This document shows, piece after piece, positions 33,628 through 41,836 of a stretch of DNA of 41,836 nt. The notes beneath the pieces are model-generated. The model ran no database searches and was not told the origin of the DNA. It was given only the letters and a program-made list of their open reading frames with translations. The position numbers and the translations under genes are program-made. Location of the stretch: NCBI GenBank assembly GCA_026225395.1, contig JAMFSR010000004.1:1-41836 (forward strand). The letters are read 5' to 3'. Every line of letters starts with the position of its first letter. The stretch's first letter is position 1. This stretch comes from Granulicella sapmiensis (GTDB taxonomy: Bacteria > Acidobacteriota > Terriglobia > Terriglobales > Acidobacteriaceae).

Positions 33628-34215
33628 TTACTTGGCTTTGTCGATGGGGCCGGGCTTGAAGTTGGTGACCAGCGGGCGGCCGGAGTTGTCGTAGGGGCCG
33701 ACGACGATGAGGCAGTAGTCGCGGATTTTGGAGAGGGTCTTATGCGTTACGTCGACGTTGCGCGAGCCGCTGGAGATGTCGTTGTTTTCGGCGGCTGTGA
33801 CGTAGACGCCGGCGCCGTGATAGATGCCTGTCATGACGTCGTGGGGTACGGTGAAGGCGAAGTGATAGACGCCGCCCTGCTGGGCGTCGCGTGTGGCCGC
33901 GCCGCCGCCGCCGAGGTTGCGGAAGTCGGGCGGGGGCAGGCCGCCGGGCTCGGAAACATAGGTGCGGCCAAGGCGCATCTGGAGGTCGGCGTAGACGGCG
34001 CGGGCGTAGGAGACGGACTGGATGGTGAGGGTGTAGTGGACGACGTCGCCGGGCTTGACGGGGCGGCATTTGCCGTCGGGCTGGGCTTCGACGGCATCCG
34101 ATGCGGGAGCAGGACCGTTGCTGGAGATGGACTGCGCGTGTGCCAGGGGTATGGCGAGGAGGGTGCAGGCCATCAGCAGACTGCGCGGCACTTGATGGCG
34201 CAAACGGCGGTTCAT
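33628..34215 (-). CDS. small secreted protein of unknown function
   Basis: A 195-aa protein that I do not recognise. It has a signal peptide (RSLLMACTLLAIPLAHA, cleavage near residue 27). The mature part looks like a beta-rich domain: GDVVHYTLTIQSVSYARAV, GGVYHFAFTVPHDVMTGIYH, GAGVYVTAAENND. The ATG at 34215 is chosen because GAGGGG lies 6 nt upstream; the longer frame to 34344 runs through copy 3 of the intergenic element and is not credible. It shares an operon with the exported metallo-hydrolase, so a joint periplasmic role is possible. Confidence 0.7.
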   Translation of the reverse strand: MNRRLRHQVPRSLLMACTLLAIPLAHAQSISSNGPAPASDAVEAQPDGKCRPVKPGDVVHYTLTIQSVSYARAVYADLQMRLGRTYVSEPGGLPPPDFRNLGGGGAATRDAQQGGVYHFAFTVPHDVMTGIYHGAGVYVTAAENNDISSGSRNVDVTHKTLSKIRDYCLIVVGPYDNSGRPLVTNFKPGPIDKAK

Positions 34216-34310
34216 CAGACTCCCCTCAGCTTCACTTGTATTTCTAGTGGATGCGAGGGGGTGATGCCAGTGGCAGTGTTGGTAACCCTTGGGTTGAGGC
34301 GGGGACGGGA

Positions 34311-34380
34311 GAGCGGTCGTTCGCTGCCGCAAACGATACCCCACCCTTTCGGAAAGGCCCGAAAGGATGGGCCACCCGGT
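34311..34380 (+). repeat. two-hairpin intergenic element, copy 3
   Basis: It contains GAGCGGTCG, stem 1 TCGTTCGC-TGCC-GCAAACGA (8 positions, one mismatch), ATACCCCAC, stem 2 CCTTTCGG-AAAGGC-CCGAAAGG (8 bp) and ATGGGCCACCC. It lies between the argS stop and the start of the small secreted protein gene. Confidence 0.8.
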
Positions 34381-34390
34381 TTGTGTGGGA

Positions 34391-36406
34391 CTACATGGCG
34401 GCGGGGACGGTGATGCCCAGCCAGCTTAGGACGCGGATGAGTTCGCGGCGGGCTACGGCCGCGGTTGCGAGGAGCAGGGTTTTGCGGGCCTCGTCGGTTT
34501 CGGTGAGGATGTGGTGGCGGTGGTAGAAGTTGTTGAACTGTTGCGCGAGCGCGAAGGCGTAGCGGGTGAGCATGGCGGGCTCGGCGGCGGCGATGGCTTG
34601 TTCGAGGACCATCGAAAGGCGCGAGGCGGTGAGCCAGACTTCCCAGACGCTGGTTCCCTCTTCGCCCTGAAGCATGGCGGAGAGTGTGGCAGGATCGATC
34701 CCCTTAAATGCGCTTTCTAGCCCAGCGAGCCTCATCCCAACTCGTGCCGTTTCGAAGCCTGCTTTGCGGAAGATGTTGGCGGCTCGAACGGCGGCGTACT
34801 GGACGTAGGGACCGGTTTCGCCGTCGAAAGCGAGGGCGTCTTTGTAGTCGAAGGCTATGACGGTGTTGCGCGTGAAGCGGAGGATGAAGAAGCGGAGCGC
34901 GCCTACGCCGATGGCGTTGGCAATCTCTTCGCGTTCGGCGTCGGGCAGTTCGGGGTGACGGGCGTCGACTTCGGCTTTGGCGGCGGCGATCATGCGGTCG
35001 ATGAGGTCGTCGGCCTTTACGCCGAAGCCTTTGCGGCCGCTGACTTCGATGAAGTTGCGGGTGCGGTCTTCGTCGGTGATGGTATAGCCGAGTTCTTCCG
35101 CGGTGCGTGCGGTGAGGCCGACGAAGGCGTAGTTGAGGTGCGTGTAGCGGTCGCTGGCGGCGGTATAGCCGAGGACGCGGAGGGCCTCTTTGACCTGGGC
35201 CTGGGGGTCGTCCTGGCGGGAGTCGATGACGTTGTAGATGGCGTCGGCGTGGCCGAAGCTGGGGTGTGGATCTTCGCCTTCGATGGTGGAGATCCAGCAG
35301 GTGTGCGTGGGGTACTCGTAGAACTTTGCGTAGCCGAAGTCTTTGCCGAGGAGGCCGAACTTCCAGAGGTGGTAGGCGATGTCTTTGCCGACGTAGGTGA
35401 CGGTGCCGTTGGAGCGGACGAGGATCTTAGCGTCTTCGTCAGGGCCTTTGCCGAGTTCAGCGGCTCCGGCGCGGCGCATCACCCAGGCACCCTTGTTCTT
35501 GCCTTCGGTTTCGAGGTAGAGCACGCCCTTGTCGATCATGAGCTGGCGGGCGGTTTCCCAAAAGTGGAGGTGGAGGATTTCGCTTTCGCGGGGGAGGAAG
35601 TCGTACTCGATGCCGAGGCGCTGCATGGTTTCGAGGTGGCGGCGGAGGACGCCGGTGGAGATGAGTTCGGCGATGGCCGAGGTGTCGTTGTTGCCGGCTT
35701 CGAGCTGGTGGAGCGTGTCGAGGCGCAGCTGCTTGCGAGCGGCGGTTTGCGTGGGGTCGGCTTCGTACCACTGCGAGACGCGGGCGTAGAGGTCCCAACA
35801 GACGTAGTCGAGGCGCTGATTGGTTTCGAAGAGCTCGAGCAGCCACTCGCGGACGCGGTCGAGGTTCATGCCTTCGAGCGTGGTGACAGCGACGACGATG
35901 TCGGCGACCTGGACGCCGGTGTTGTCGATGTAGTTCTGGACGCCGGTGTCGTAGCCGGGCTTGTAAGCGTCAGGACGCAACATGCGGGCGAAGCTGTCGC
36001 CGAGGATGGCGTTGCGCAGATGGCCGACGTGCGCGGCCTTGTTGGGGTTGATGCTGGTGTGCTCGACGAGGCGGAACCCCCTGCCGCCTATAGCCGCGTG
36101 CTCGTCGGCGGCGATGCGCTGGACGGTGGCGGTGCGGTCCAGCTTGAGGTTGAGGTAACCGGCGCCCGCGACTTCCACCGAAGCGATGCCCGGGATCTGC
36201 GCGAGGAGCGGTTGAAGCTCCTGCGCGATGGCGCGGGGGGCCTTCTTGAGGCGCTTGGCGAGCTCGAAGGCGACGGGCAGGGCCATTTCGCCGAACTCGA
36301 TTTTGGGCGGAAGCTCGACGGCGAGGTTACTGAGCTCGATCGAGTAGCGCTCGACCAGGAGCTTTGCGATTTGTTGCTGGATGTTCAGTTGTAGCGTGCG
36401 GTACAT
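34391..36406 (-). CDS. argS: arginyl-tRNA synthetase
   Basis: A 671-aa class I synthetase. An N-terminal ArgS additional domain (residues 1-100, ending with AGAGYLNLKLD-type segment EVAGAGYLNLKL) precedes the HIGH motif as HVGH near 125 (NPNKAAHVGHLRNA). A KMSKS-like region reads SGRKGFGVKADDL near 455. The C-terminal DALR anticodon-binding domain ends LIRVLSWLGI. It charges tRNA-Arg and requires the tRNA for amino acid activation. It is a little longer than E. coli ArgS (577 aa), mainly through insertions in the catalytic core. No clear Shine-Dalgarno sequence precedes the ATG. Confidence 0.96.
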   Translation of the reverse strand: MYRTLQLNIQQQIAKLLVERYSIELSNLAVELPPKIEFGEMALPVAFELAKRLKKAPRAIAQELQPLLAQIPGIASVEVAGAGYLNLKLDRTATVQRIAADEHAAIGGRGFRLVEHTSINPNKAAHVGHLRNAILGDSFARMLRPDAYKPGYDTGVQNYIDNTGVQVADIVVAVTTLEGMNLDRVREWLLELFETNQRLDYVCWDLYARVSQWYEADPTQTAARKQLRLDTLHQLEAGNNDTSAIAELISTGVLRRHLETMQRLGIEYDFLPRESEILHLHFWETARQLMIDKGVLYLETEGKNKGAWVMRRAGAAELGKGPDEDAKILVRSNGTVTYVGKDIAYHLWKFGLLGKDFGYAKFYEYPTHTCWISTIEGEDPHPSFGHADAIYNVIDSRQDDPQAQVKEALRVLGYTAASDRYTHLNYAFVGLTARTAEELGYTITDEDRTRNFIEVSGRKGFGVKADDLIDRMIAAAKAEVDARHPELPDAEREEIANAIGVGALRFFILRFTRNTVIAFDYKDALAFDGETGPYVQYAAVRAANIFRKAGFETARVGMRLAGLESAFKGIDPATLSAMLQGEEGTSVWEVWLTASRLSMVLEQAIAAAEPAMLTRYAFALAQQFNNFYHRHHILTETDEARKTLLLATAAVARRELIRVLSWLGITVPAAM

Positions 36407-36485
36407 AGGTCGACTTTCTTTAAGAAGCTTCTAGCTTCTAGCTCTTAGCTGAGTTGGCTTGGCTTTGCGTTCAAGCTTCTTCAGC
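36407..36485. repeat. intergenic repeats between the flippase-like gene and argS
   Basis: The 79-bp gap contains short tandem units (AGCTTCTAGCTTCTAGCTCT) and an inverted pair AAGAAGCTT (36422-36430) / AAGCTTCTT (36473-36481) with a 42-nt loop. There is no T-tract on the minus strand, so it is not a convincing terminator. Confidence 0.45.
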
Positions 36486-37517
36486 TTAAGGCAGCTCTAC
36501 CGGAAGTGTTTCGATCTCTTCGAGCAACGGCCTGCGGCGGGCGAGGTGCAAACGATGGACCAGGAACATTCCACCACCGACCGCGGTGATCGCGGCTATG
36601 AGCCAGAGGTGAACGAGAAGGCCGTAGATGCCGCTGTCTCCAGGCGTTGCGCCGTGGCGCATCATGGCGTCTTTGCAGGCGAGCTCGAAGGGGCCGATGC
36701 CGCCGGGTGAGCTTGGGATGAGGAACGACAGGTTGGCTTCCGCTGTAGCCTGCCAAGGGCCGACCGCGTCGCTGGCGAGACCGATGGCTTTGGCGATCGA
36801 GACGTACATCATGCACTCGCAGGCCCAGGCTGCGAAGCTGTAGATGACCAGCATGAGCGTGCCGCCGACGCCGATCTGGCGTATGCAGTCCAGCGCGAGC
36901 ATGAGCCAGTGCTCGATCTTCTGGACCTTGGCGTTGTGAGTTTTCGCGAAGAGCTTGCGGAGAGGCGCCTCCAGCGTGCGGGCGCCGAAGACCATGACGG
37001 AAAGGCCGATCGTGGAGATGGCCAGGCCGACTTCGGCGACGGTGCGAAGATGCGCCGAAATGGCGCCGCCGAAGTGCATGGTCCCGACAAACAGGACGGC
37101 CAGTGAAAAGACGTCGAGCAGCTTTTCGAGGATGACCGTGCTGAGGACCATCGATGGCGTGGCGTTCATTTCGCTGGCGTAGGAGAAGATGCGCATGACG
37201 TCGCCGATGCGCAACGGAAGCACGTTGTTGGCGGCAAGCGACGTCATGAAGACGCGAGCGCAAACGCTGAACTTTGCTCCTACATTGCGGAGCATCGCCC
37301 ATGCCCGATAGCAGCGAATGGTGTAGCCTGCGACGCAGAAGACCAGCACACCGGCGAGCCATGCGGGCGAGACGATATGGAGGCCGTGGAAGGCTGCCGG
37401 GTCGAACCCGCGCTTTCCATTGGATCCGACCCGTATGTAGGTCCACCAGATGAAGAATGCGCTGATCAGCAAACCGGGTAACATCTTAAGAAGGTTCAAC
37501 CGGCGCTCACGCGTCAC
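36486..37517 (-). CDS. LPG-synthase-TM/UPF0104-type membrane protein (flippase-like)
   Basis: A 343-aa protein with about eight hydrophobic segments, beginning LKMLPGLLISAFFIWWTYI. The motifs LPLRIGDVMR and LIPSSPGGIGPFELACKDAM are the hallmarks of the lysylphosphatidylglycerol synthetase transmembrane-domain family. In MprF the equivalent domain flips aminoacyl-phospholipid; stand-alone members are linked to lipid or glycan export. No synthetase domain is attached. The start is a GTG with GGAG 7 nt upstream. Confidence 0.85.
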   Translation of the reverse strand: MTRERRLNLLKMLPGLLISAFFIWWTYIRVGSNGKRGFDPAAFHGLHIVSPAWLAGVLVFCVAGYTIRCYRAWAMLRNVGAKFSVCARVFMTSLAANNVLPLRIGDVMRIFSYASEMNATPSMVLSTVILEKLLDVFSLAVLFVGTMHFGGAISAHLRTVAEVGLAISTIGLSVMVFGARTLEAPLRKLFAKTHNAKVQKIEHWLMLALDCIRQIGVGGTLMLVIYSFAAWACECMMYVSIAKAIGLASDAVGPWQATAEANLSFLIPSSPGGIGPFELACKDAMMRHGATPGDSGIYGLLVHLWLIAAITAVGGGMFLVHRLHLARRRPLLEEIETLPVELP

Positions 37518-37680
37518 AGGTACACTCCATCAGAGCGCGCTGCTGCGGGCCCTTACACTCAAGACTGTTCCAACGGGGGGATATCTTCCTCATAATCACT
37601 GCCTTGATTGTATCGTTTGAACCGCGGTATCGCCGGGCCGACGGACATTGGCGCGACCACAGCCTAAGCCAGGAGAACGG

Positions 37681-39303
37681 TTGACCTCGTACCCCCAAGA
37701 AAGCAACGCCGGTAAACCCGCAGCTCCACCGCGTGCGTGGAGCAGGAATAAATGGGCGGCATTGCTTTTGGTCCTGACCGCTTGCACGTTTCTGGTGCAT
37801 GGCTACCATCCGTTTGCAGAGGATGGGGGGCTTTACGCGACGGGAATCCAGTACACGCTCGATCCGGCGCTGTTTCCGCATTACACCGATTTTGTGACAG
37901 AGCATCTGCGGTTCTCAGTGTTTGCGCCGGCCGTGGCTATGCTGGTTCGGGTTACTCAACTTTCGTTGAGCTCGGTGCTGTTGCTGCTCGACCTGTTGAG
38001 CATCTGGTGGACACTGTTTGCAGGCCGGCAGATTTTGCGCAGGGTCTTCCCAGCGGGCCATGAGCTGGCACAGCTGGCTGGCGTGGCTCTGCTTGCCGCG
38101 TGGTGGACGCTGCCGGTTGCAGGCACGTCGCTGATCCTGATGGATCCGTATGTGACGGCGCGAAGTTTTTCTACACCGCTATCGTTGCTGGCTATCGCGT
38201 TTGCGCTGGATGATTGGCCCTGGCCGTGGATGCGGTCTCGATCGCTGTTGTTTTGCGTATTGTGTCTTCTGGGTGCAGCGGAGTTGCATCCGTTGATGGC
38301 AGCGTATGGGTTTGGCTTTGTGGTTGCTCTGCGCGTCTCGCGGACACAACTGAGTTGGAAGACGCGGATCGGCGCGTGGCTTGCGCTTGCGGGGTCGGCG
38401 GTTGTTTTAGGTGCAGTGCTGCAGGCCTTTGCACCATCAGAGTCCGCCGCGTTGCGGATAGCGGAAGCGACGCGCTACTACTGGTTTCTTTCGCAGTGGC
38501 AGTGGTATGAGTGGACCGGATTGATCGGTCCGCTGTTGATATTGATTGTAGTGACGGTGGTCTTGCGACGGGACGCGGTGTCAGCCACTGCAACAGCACT
38601 GTGCCGCGCATGCGTAGTGGTGGGCGTGATCGCAGTGCTGAACGCGTTGCTGTTCGTGCGCGCTTCGGCCCCGGAGCACTTCGTTGCCAGATTCCAGGTG
38701 CTGCGGGTTTACCTGCTTGTCTATGCGCTGATGCCGGTGCTGCTGGGGGCTTCGATCTACCAGCTTTGCGAGAATGCGAGACGGCGTGGGCGTTCGAGAT
38801 TTGTGGATGGCGTGCTGGGCCTGATGCCGATATTGGCCGTCACGGTTTCAGCTTGTGCGATGGGCTATGTGCAGCGGCAAAGCTTTCCGATGTCTCCACA
38901 CTTGGAGCTTCCCGGCAGGGCTGCGAGGAGTGCCAATCTGTGGGTGCAGGCGTTCCTTTGGGTGCAAGCAAATACACCACGCGATGCTCTGTTTGCACTC
39001 GATGCCAAGTATGTGAATACCGAGGGTGAGGACGCGCAGAACTTTCGAGCGATTGCGATGCGCAGCGAGCTGCCTGATTACTCCAAGGACGGCGGAGAGG
39101 CTTCCATTACGCCTCCGCTGGCGGAGGCGTGGCAGCAAGGGGCTGCCGCGCAGGACGGGTTGAGCGAGCTGAACGACAATGTCCGCGATGAACGCTTAAG
39201 GCCGCTTGGTGTTACGTGGATGGTGTTGCATGCGGATGCGGTGACGGCGCATCCTTGCCCATATGACAACAGGACGGTGAAGGTGTGCGGGCTGCTGCCC
39301 TGA
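37681..39303 (+). CDS. polytopic membrane protein, GT-C-like
   Basis: A 540-aa membrane protein with around ten or more transmembrane segments. After the first helix (LLLVLTACTFLVHGY) comes an acidic loop HPFAEDGGLYATGIQY, in the position of the Asp/Glu motif of GT-C glycosyltransferases. A periplasmic domain near 410-530 ends the protein. I do not recognise a named family. The start is set at a TTG (37681) because AGGAG lies 5 nt upstream; the same frame is open to another TTG at 37648 that has no such site. It is divergent from the flippase-like gene 163 bp away. Confidence 0.72.
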   Translation: MTSYPQESNAGKPAAPPRAWSRNKWAALLLVLTACTFLVHGYHPFAEDGGLYATGIQYTLDPALFPHYTDFVTEHLRFSVFAPAVAMLVRVTQLSLSSVLLLLDLLSIWWTLFAGRQILRRVFPAGHELAQLAGVALLAAWWTLPVAGTSLILMDPYVTARSFSTPLSLLAIAFALDDWPWPWMRSRSLLFCVLCLLGAAELHPLMAAYGFGFVVALRVSRTQLSWKTRIGAWLALAGSAVVLGAVLQAFAPSESAALRIAEATRYYWFLSQWQWYEWTGLIGPLLILIVVTVVLRRDAVSATATALCRACVVVGVIAVLNALLFVRASAPEHFVARFQVLRVYLLVYALMPVLLGASIYQLCENARRRGRSRFVDGVLGLMPILAVTVSACAMGYVQRQSFPMSPHLELPGRAARSANLWVQAFLWVQANTPRDALFALDAKYVNTEGEDAQNFRAIAMRSELPDYSKDGGEASITPPLAEAWQQGAAAQDGLSELNDNVRDERLRPLGVTWMVLHADAVTAHPCPYDNRTVKVCGLLP

Positions 39304-39381
39304 GTCGTTTCTTCTTAGAATGACATTTCTTAGACGTTTCCGAGACAAGGTAACGGAGGGAGCGCTCTATAGTCTCCCAAG

Positions 39382-40563
39382 GTGAATCCATCCGTGCGTC
39401 GGTTTCTGCTTATCTTCAGCGTCTGCGCTGCATGGGCGCTCATTTCCTGGGCTCCCATCTACAAGTATCTGACACATGGCAAAGCCACCGCGGCCATGTT
39501 GCTCGGTATTTTATTTATCGCTATAGGCATGCGCTGGCTCGATCGAATCAACCAGCAACAACGCCAGATCAGCGCCGGCTGGCTTCTGCTTCTTTTTCTC
39601 ATCCTCACAGCAGCATTTGCGGTGCTCTATCCCATTTCGCTGAAACACACCCTGAACGCCGGTTCGGACCGCGAAGATGCTCTCCGCATAGAACTCAACG
39701 CCATCCACCATCACCAGTACCCCTATGATGCCCGTACCTTCCTGGGCAATCCTCCCACGCCACTACCGGGAGCCATGTTGCTAGCCGCACCTTTTTTTGC
39801 GCTTAGACACATTGCGTGGCAAAACTTCCTTTGGCTCGTCCTCTTTTTCGTCTTCACGATTCGGTTCTTCCGCCACCGCGTAACCGCTCTGTTTTTCCTG
39901 GCGGTATTTCTCCTGCTGGCTCCTGCAAATCTCAGCGACTTCACTTCCGGCGGCGACTATCTCACCAACTTCTTCTATCTGGTTATCGCTATCGCTCTCT
40001 TCATTTGGTCGCTGAATCGGCCATTGCATGCGTGCATTCCGGCCGCTCTGTTTTTCGGAGTCACTCTCTCTTCACGCGTCATCTATGTCGCTATTCTTAT
40101 TCCTCTGCTGGCGCTCACGCTGCAACGCGCTTCACGCTCTCGTGCCATCGCTTTGTTCGTCGTCGTTCTTATCGCGGCCGGCGCCGTCACTCTCCCTGTC
40201 TTCGCGCCGCATGCCTTCACACATCTCCTGCAACAGCTTGACCAAAATGCTACCAAGCTACGGTACATTCCGACCGCACTTCATCCTGGCTGGACCCTTC
40301 CCTTGCTCGCCATGATTGTGGCCTGCACCACGTTTTTTGTACGCATGAGTTTTCCGCGTTTACTCCTTACATTCAGCATCACCAGCTTCGTGATGCTTGC
40401 ACCATTTGTTGTTAGCTTCGCCCTGCACTCAGAAAAGCTGCGGTACAACTTTTCCTATCTGGGAGTCTGCACCCTGTCCTTTTCTCTTTGGGCGCTGTCG
40501 AGATATGAGCGCATATCTATGGGCTCGTCCCATTGGCCCCCTGAAGTTCATGCCGGCTACTAG
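39382..40563 (+). CDS. polytopic membrane protein, possible GT87-like mannosyltransferase
   Basis: A 393-aa protein with about nine hydrophobic segments. The first large loop contains GSDREDALRIELNAIHHHQY, then PYDARTFLGNPPTPLPGAML, similar in layout to the DUF2029/GT87 polyprenol-dependent mannosyltransferase motif (acidic loop, PY, PP before the next helix). It starts with GTG; the only Shine-Dalgarno-like sequence (GGAGGG) is about 20 nt upstream, so the start is uncertain. Its coding strand is C-rich and relatively T-rich, unlike neighbouring plus-strand genes. Its stop codon overlaps that of the convergent gene. Confidence 0.68.
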   Translation: MNPSVRRFLLIFSVCAAWALISWAPIYKYLTHGKATAAMLLGILFIAIGMRWLDRINQQQRQISAGWLLLLFLILTAAFAVLYPISLKHTLNAGSDREDALRIELNAIHHHQYPYDARTFLGNPPTPLPGAMLLAAPFFALRHIAWQNFLWLVLFFVFTIRFFRHRVTALFFLAVFLLLAPANLSDFTSGGDYLTNFFYLVIAIALFIWSLNRPLHACIPAALFFGVTLSSRVIYVAILIPLLALTLQRASRSRAIALFVVVLIAAGAVTLPVFAPHAFTHLLQQLDQNATKLRYIPTALHPGWTLPLLAMIVACTTFFVRMSFPRLLLTFSITSFVMLAPFVVSFALHSEKLRYNFSYLGVCTLSFSLWALSRYERISMGSSHWPPEVHAGY

Positions 40564-41836
40564 TTGCTTGCCGCGGCGGGAGGCGTTACGGATGAGGATT
40601 CGACTGGAGCCTGCTTAAGCACGATGCTCTCCTGGTCCTTTGCCTCAAACTGCGAGTAGAAGCTGCGCAAGCCTCCGTATTCAGCGACTGGGATAAGGAT
40701 GTCGTTATAGGCCAGCAGACGGCGGCTGGTGACGTTGGCGGGCGCCGGGGTGACGCCCATGGTGTACATGGCGCTGCCCTTGATATCGAACTTCGAAGAG
40801 ACTGGTACGGCTTCGACCGTCATATTTTTCGGCAGGTTGATGCGCATAGCATCCTGGACAACCTCGGGATAGTGAAAGTAGACGGCTAGCTCGCGCTTTT
40901 CATGCGGGAAGGCGGCTCTCGATTGCGCCAGGAAAACATCGACGGGAACGAGCAGGCGCTTGCCGGTGGGCGTGCCTAATGTTCCCTTGACCTTGTAGTC
41001 CACCGACAGAGGCTTTTCGTAGTCGTCGATGTCCTTGATGTCCGTAACCGAGACTTCGAGAGACTTGGGGAGGCGGTTTTCCAGGTAAGTGCGCAAGGCG
41101 TGGCGGACGCTCTCGGGGTCGCCGCGCAACGCGCGCTGCCGCCATGCGATTGCGGGGTCGCCGGTGAAGCTGAGGTTGATGGTGCCGGTAATTCCACCCT
41201 GCTCGTCCATGTAGAGATTCGCCGCACGGCCCGTCTTGTTGGAGACATAAGTCGTACCCGGCGTGCTGGCAAAGCTGGTGCCGTTATCGCCCTGCCGCAA
41301 ACCCATCACCTCGGTGTTTTCCCATTCGAGATGGCCATAAGGGCAGTAGCGTCCGCCGGGATCGAAGAATGTTTCCTTGCCATCGACCGTAACGATGGCG
41401 AGGGTATTATCCAGTTGGCTGAAGTTCAGCCAGCCCTGTGCGAAGAGGCGCTCGGAACGCTCGGAGACGATCATCAGGTAGGCCTTCATTCCCGCGGCGC
41501 GCGCCATGCCGACGAAGAGCTCCGCCATTTCGCGGCCGCTGCCACGCTTGTGCGTAAGGACGTCGAATGCGTTATTCACCTTGCCAAGACCGGCTGCCTT
41601 GTCTTCCTGGCGCTCATGCTCGCGGGAGTAGTCCGTGTTGTCGAGTGTCATGATCGTGGCATAGATCTTGCGCAGCTTCTGATCGTCGGTAGTTGCGCCG
41701 GCGATGATGGGCTGAGTCGCCGCTCGCAAGTCGGAGTTGGGTCCGATGAAGCTATCGGCGTGCTTGGACCAGGTCTTGCCTTTCGACTTCCAGAACTCCT
41801 CGCCCGAACGGTAGGGTGTGAAGTTGTAGAGGACGC
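40560..41836 (-). CDS. DUF3857/transglutaminase-like protein, C-terminal part, catalytic residues lost
   Basis: The minus strand is open from the stop at 40560-40562 to the right edge (about 425 codons), so the N-terminus is outside. At the right edge it reads YNFTPYRSGEEFWKSKGKTW, the segment linking DUF3857 to a transglutaminase-like domain. In active relatives the Cys lies in a GDCKDKA-like motif; here the aligned stretch is RGSGREMA. The His-containing strand (usually FNHAIV) is LDNTLAIVTV, while the Asp region (ETFFDPGGRY) remains. A roughly 200-residue beta-rich C-terminal domain follows. It is probably exported and non-enzymatic. Confidence 0.82.
   Translation of the reverse strand, partial: VLYNFTPYRSGEEFWKSKGKTWSKHADSFIGPNSDLRAATQPIIAGATTDDQKLRKIYATIMTLDNTDYSREHERQEDKAAGLGKVNNAFDVLTHKRGSGREMAELFVGMARAAGMKAYLMIVSERSERLFAQGWLNFSQLDNTLAIVTVDGKETFFDPGGRYCPYGHLEWENTEVMGLRQGDNGTSFASTPGTTYVSNKTGRAANLYMDEQGGITGTINLSFTGDPAIAWRQRALRGDPESVRHALRTYLENRLPKSLEVSVTDIKDIDDYEKPLSVDYKVKGTLGTPTGKRLLVPVDVFLAQSRAAFPHEKRELAVYFHYPEVVQDAMRINLPKNMTVEAVPVSSKFDIKGSAMYTMGVTPAPANVTSRRLLAYNDILIPVAEYGGLRSFYSQFEAKDQESIVLKQAPVESSSVTPPAAASN

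Noticed and set aside
34955..36394. 479-aa plus-strand open frame
   Set aside because: It is antisense to argS; Val/Glu/Ala/Gly-rich shadow with no motif.

Overview
The window looks like a chromosomal segment of an acidobacterium, most likely class Terriglobia (Acidobacteriaceae: Granulicella/Terriglobus/Edaphobacter-like). The reasons are the two tandem TIGR03435 proteins (a paralogous family expanded in soil acidobacteria), the TPR-secretin-cohesin protein next to twin GspG-like pseudopilins, the GC content of roughly 60% and the intergenic repeats. This placement is inference from gene content; no rRNA or marker comparison was possible.

Bases 1 to about 11,440 are the right-hand part of an integrative (probably mobilisable or conjugative) element. 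From left to right it holds a TraD-like coupling protein cut by the window edge, a small MobC-like ribbon-helix-helix protein, a larger protein with a ribbon-helix-helix-like N-terminus, a divergent promoter/operator region, an excisionase-like HTH protein, a tyrosine recombinase, and two large divergent cargo genes. The cargo is a 1518-aa SF1 helicase with a C-terminal Vsr/DUF559-like nuclease domain, and a 666-aa OLD-family ATPase-TOPRIM nuclease. The element abuts the 3' end of a tRNA-Leu(CAA) gene, the expected integration site. The cargo pair is the best candidate here for an undescribed anti-phage or anti-plasmid system; it resembles Gabija in logic but not in its helicase or gene layout.

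From about 11.7 to 23.1 kb the region is core chromosome, mostly on the minus strand: tsaB-rimI-psd-pssA-(asd-like) as a compact run, two TIGR03435 genes, lon, queF (plus strand), a GT39-like membrane glycosyltransferase, a DUF3467 protein and tRNA-Leu(UAG). The asd-like protein lacks the catalytic cysteine. From 23.1 to 28.1 kb lie an M48 metalloprotease and an envelope/type II secretion-like operon (secretin, two pseudopilins). From 28.4 to 32.2 kb the plus strand carries smpB, a TPR-glycosyltransferase and pepA. From 32.4 to 37.5 kb the minus strand carries a Tat-exported metallo-beta-lactamase-fold protein with a small secreted partner, argS and a flippase-like membrane protein. From 37.7 kb to the end are two polytopic GT-C-like membrane proteins and the C-terminal part of a DUF3857/transglutaminase-like protein that has lost its catalytic cysteine and histidine.

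Several non-coding signals recur. A roughly 65-bp two-hairpin intergenic element occurs three times with an apparently compensated stem. A 38-bp repeat occurs twice. A four-run G-quadruplex tract lies upstream of the M48 gene. Strand composition switches from C-rich to G-rich on the plus strand near 21 to 23 kb irrespective of gene direction.
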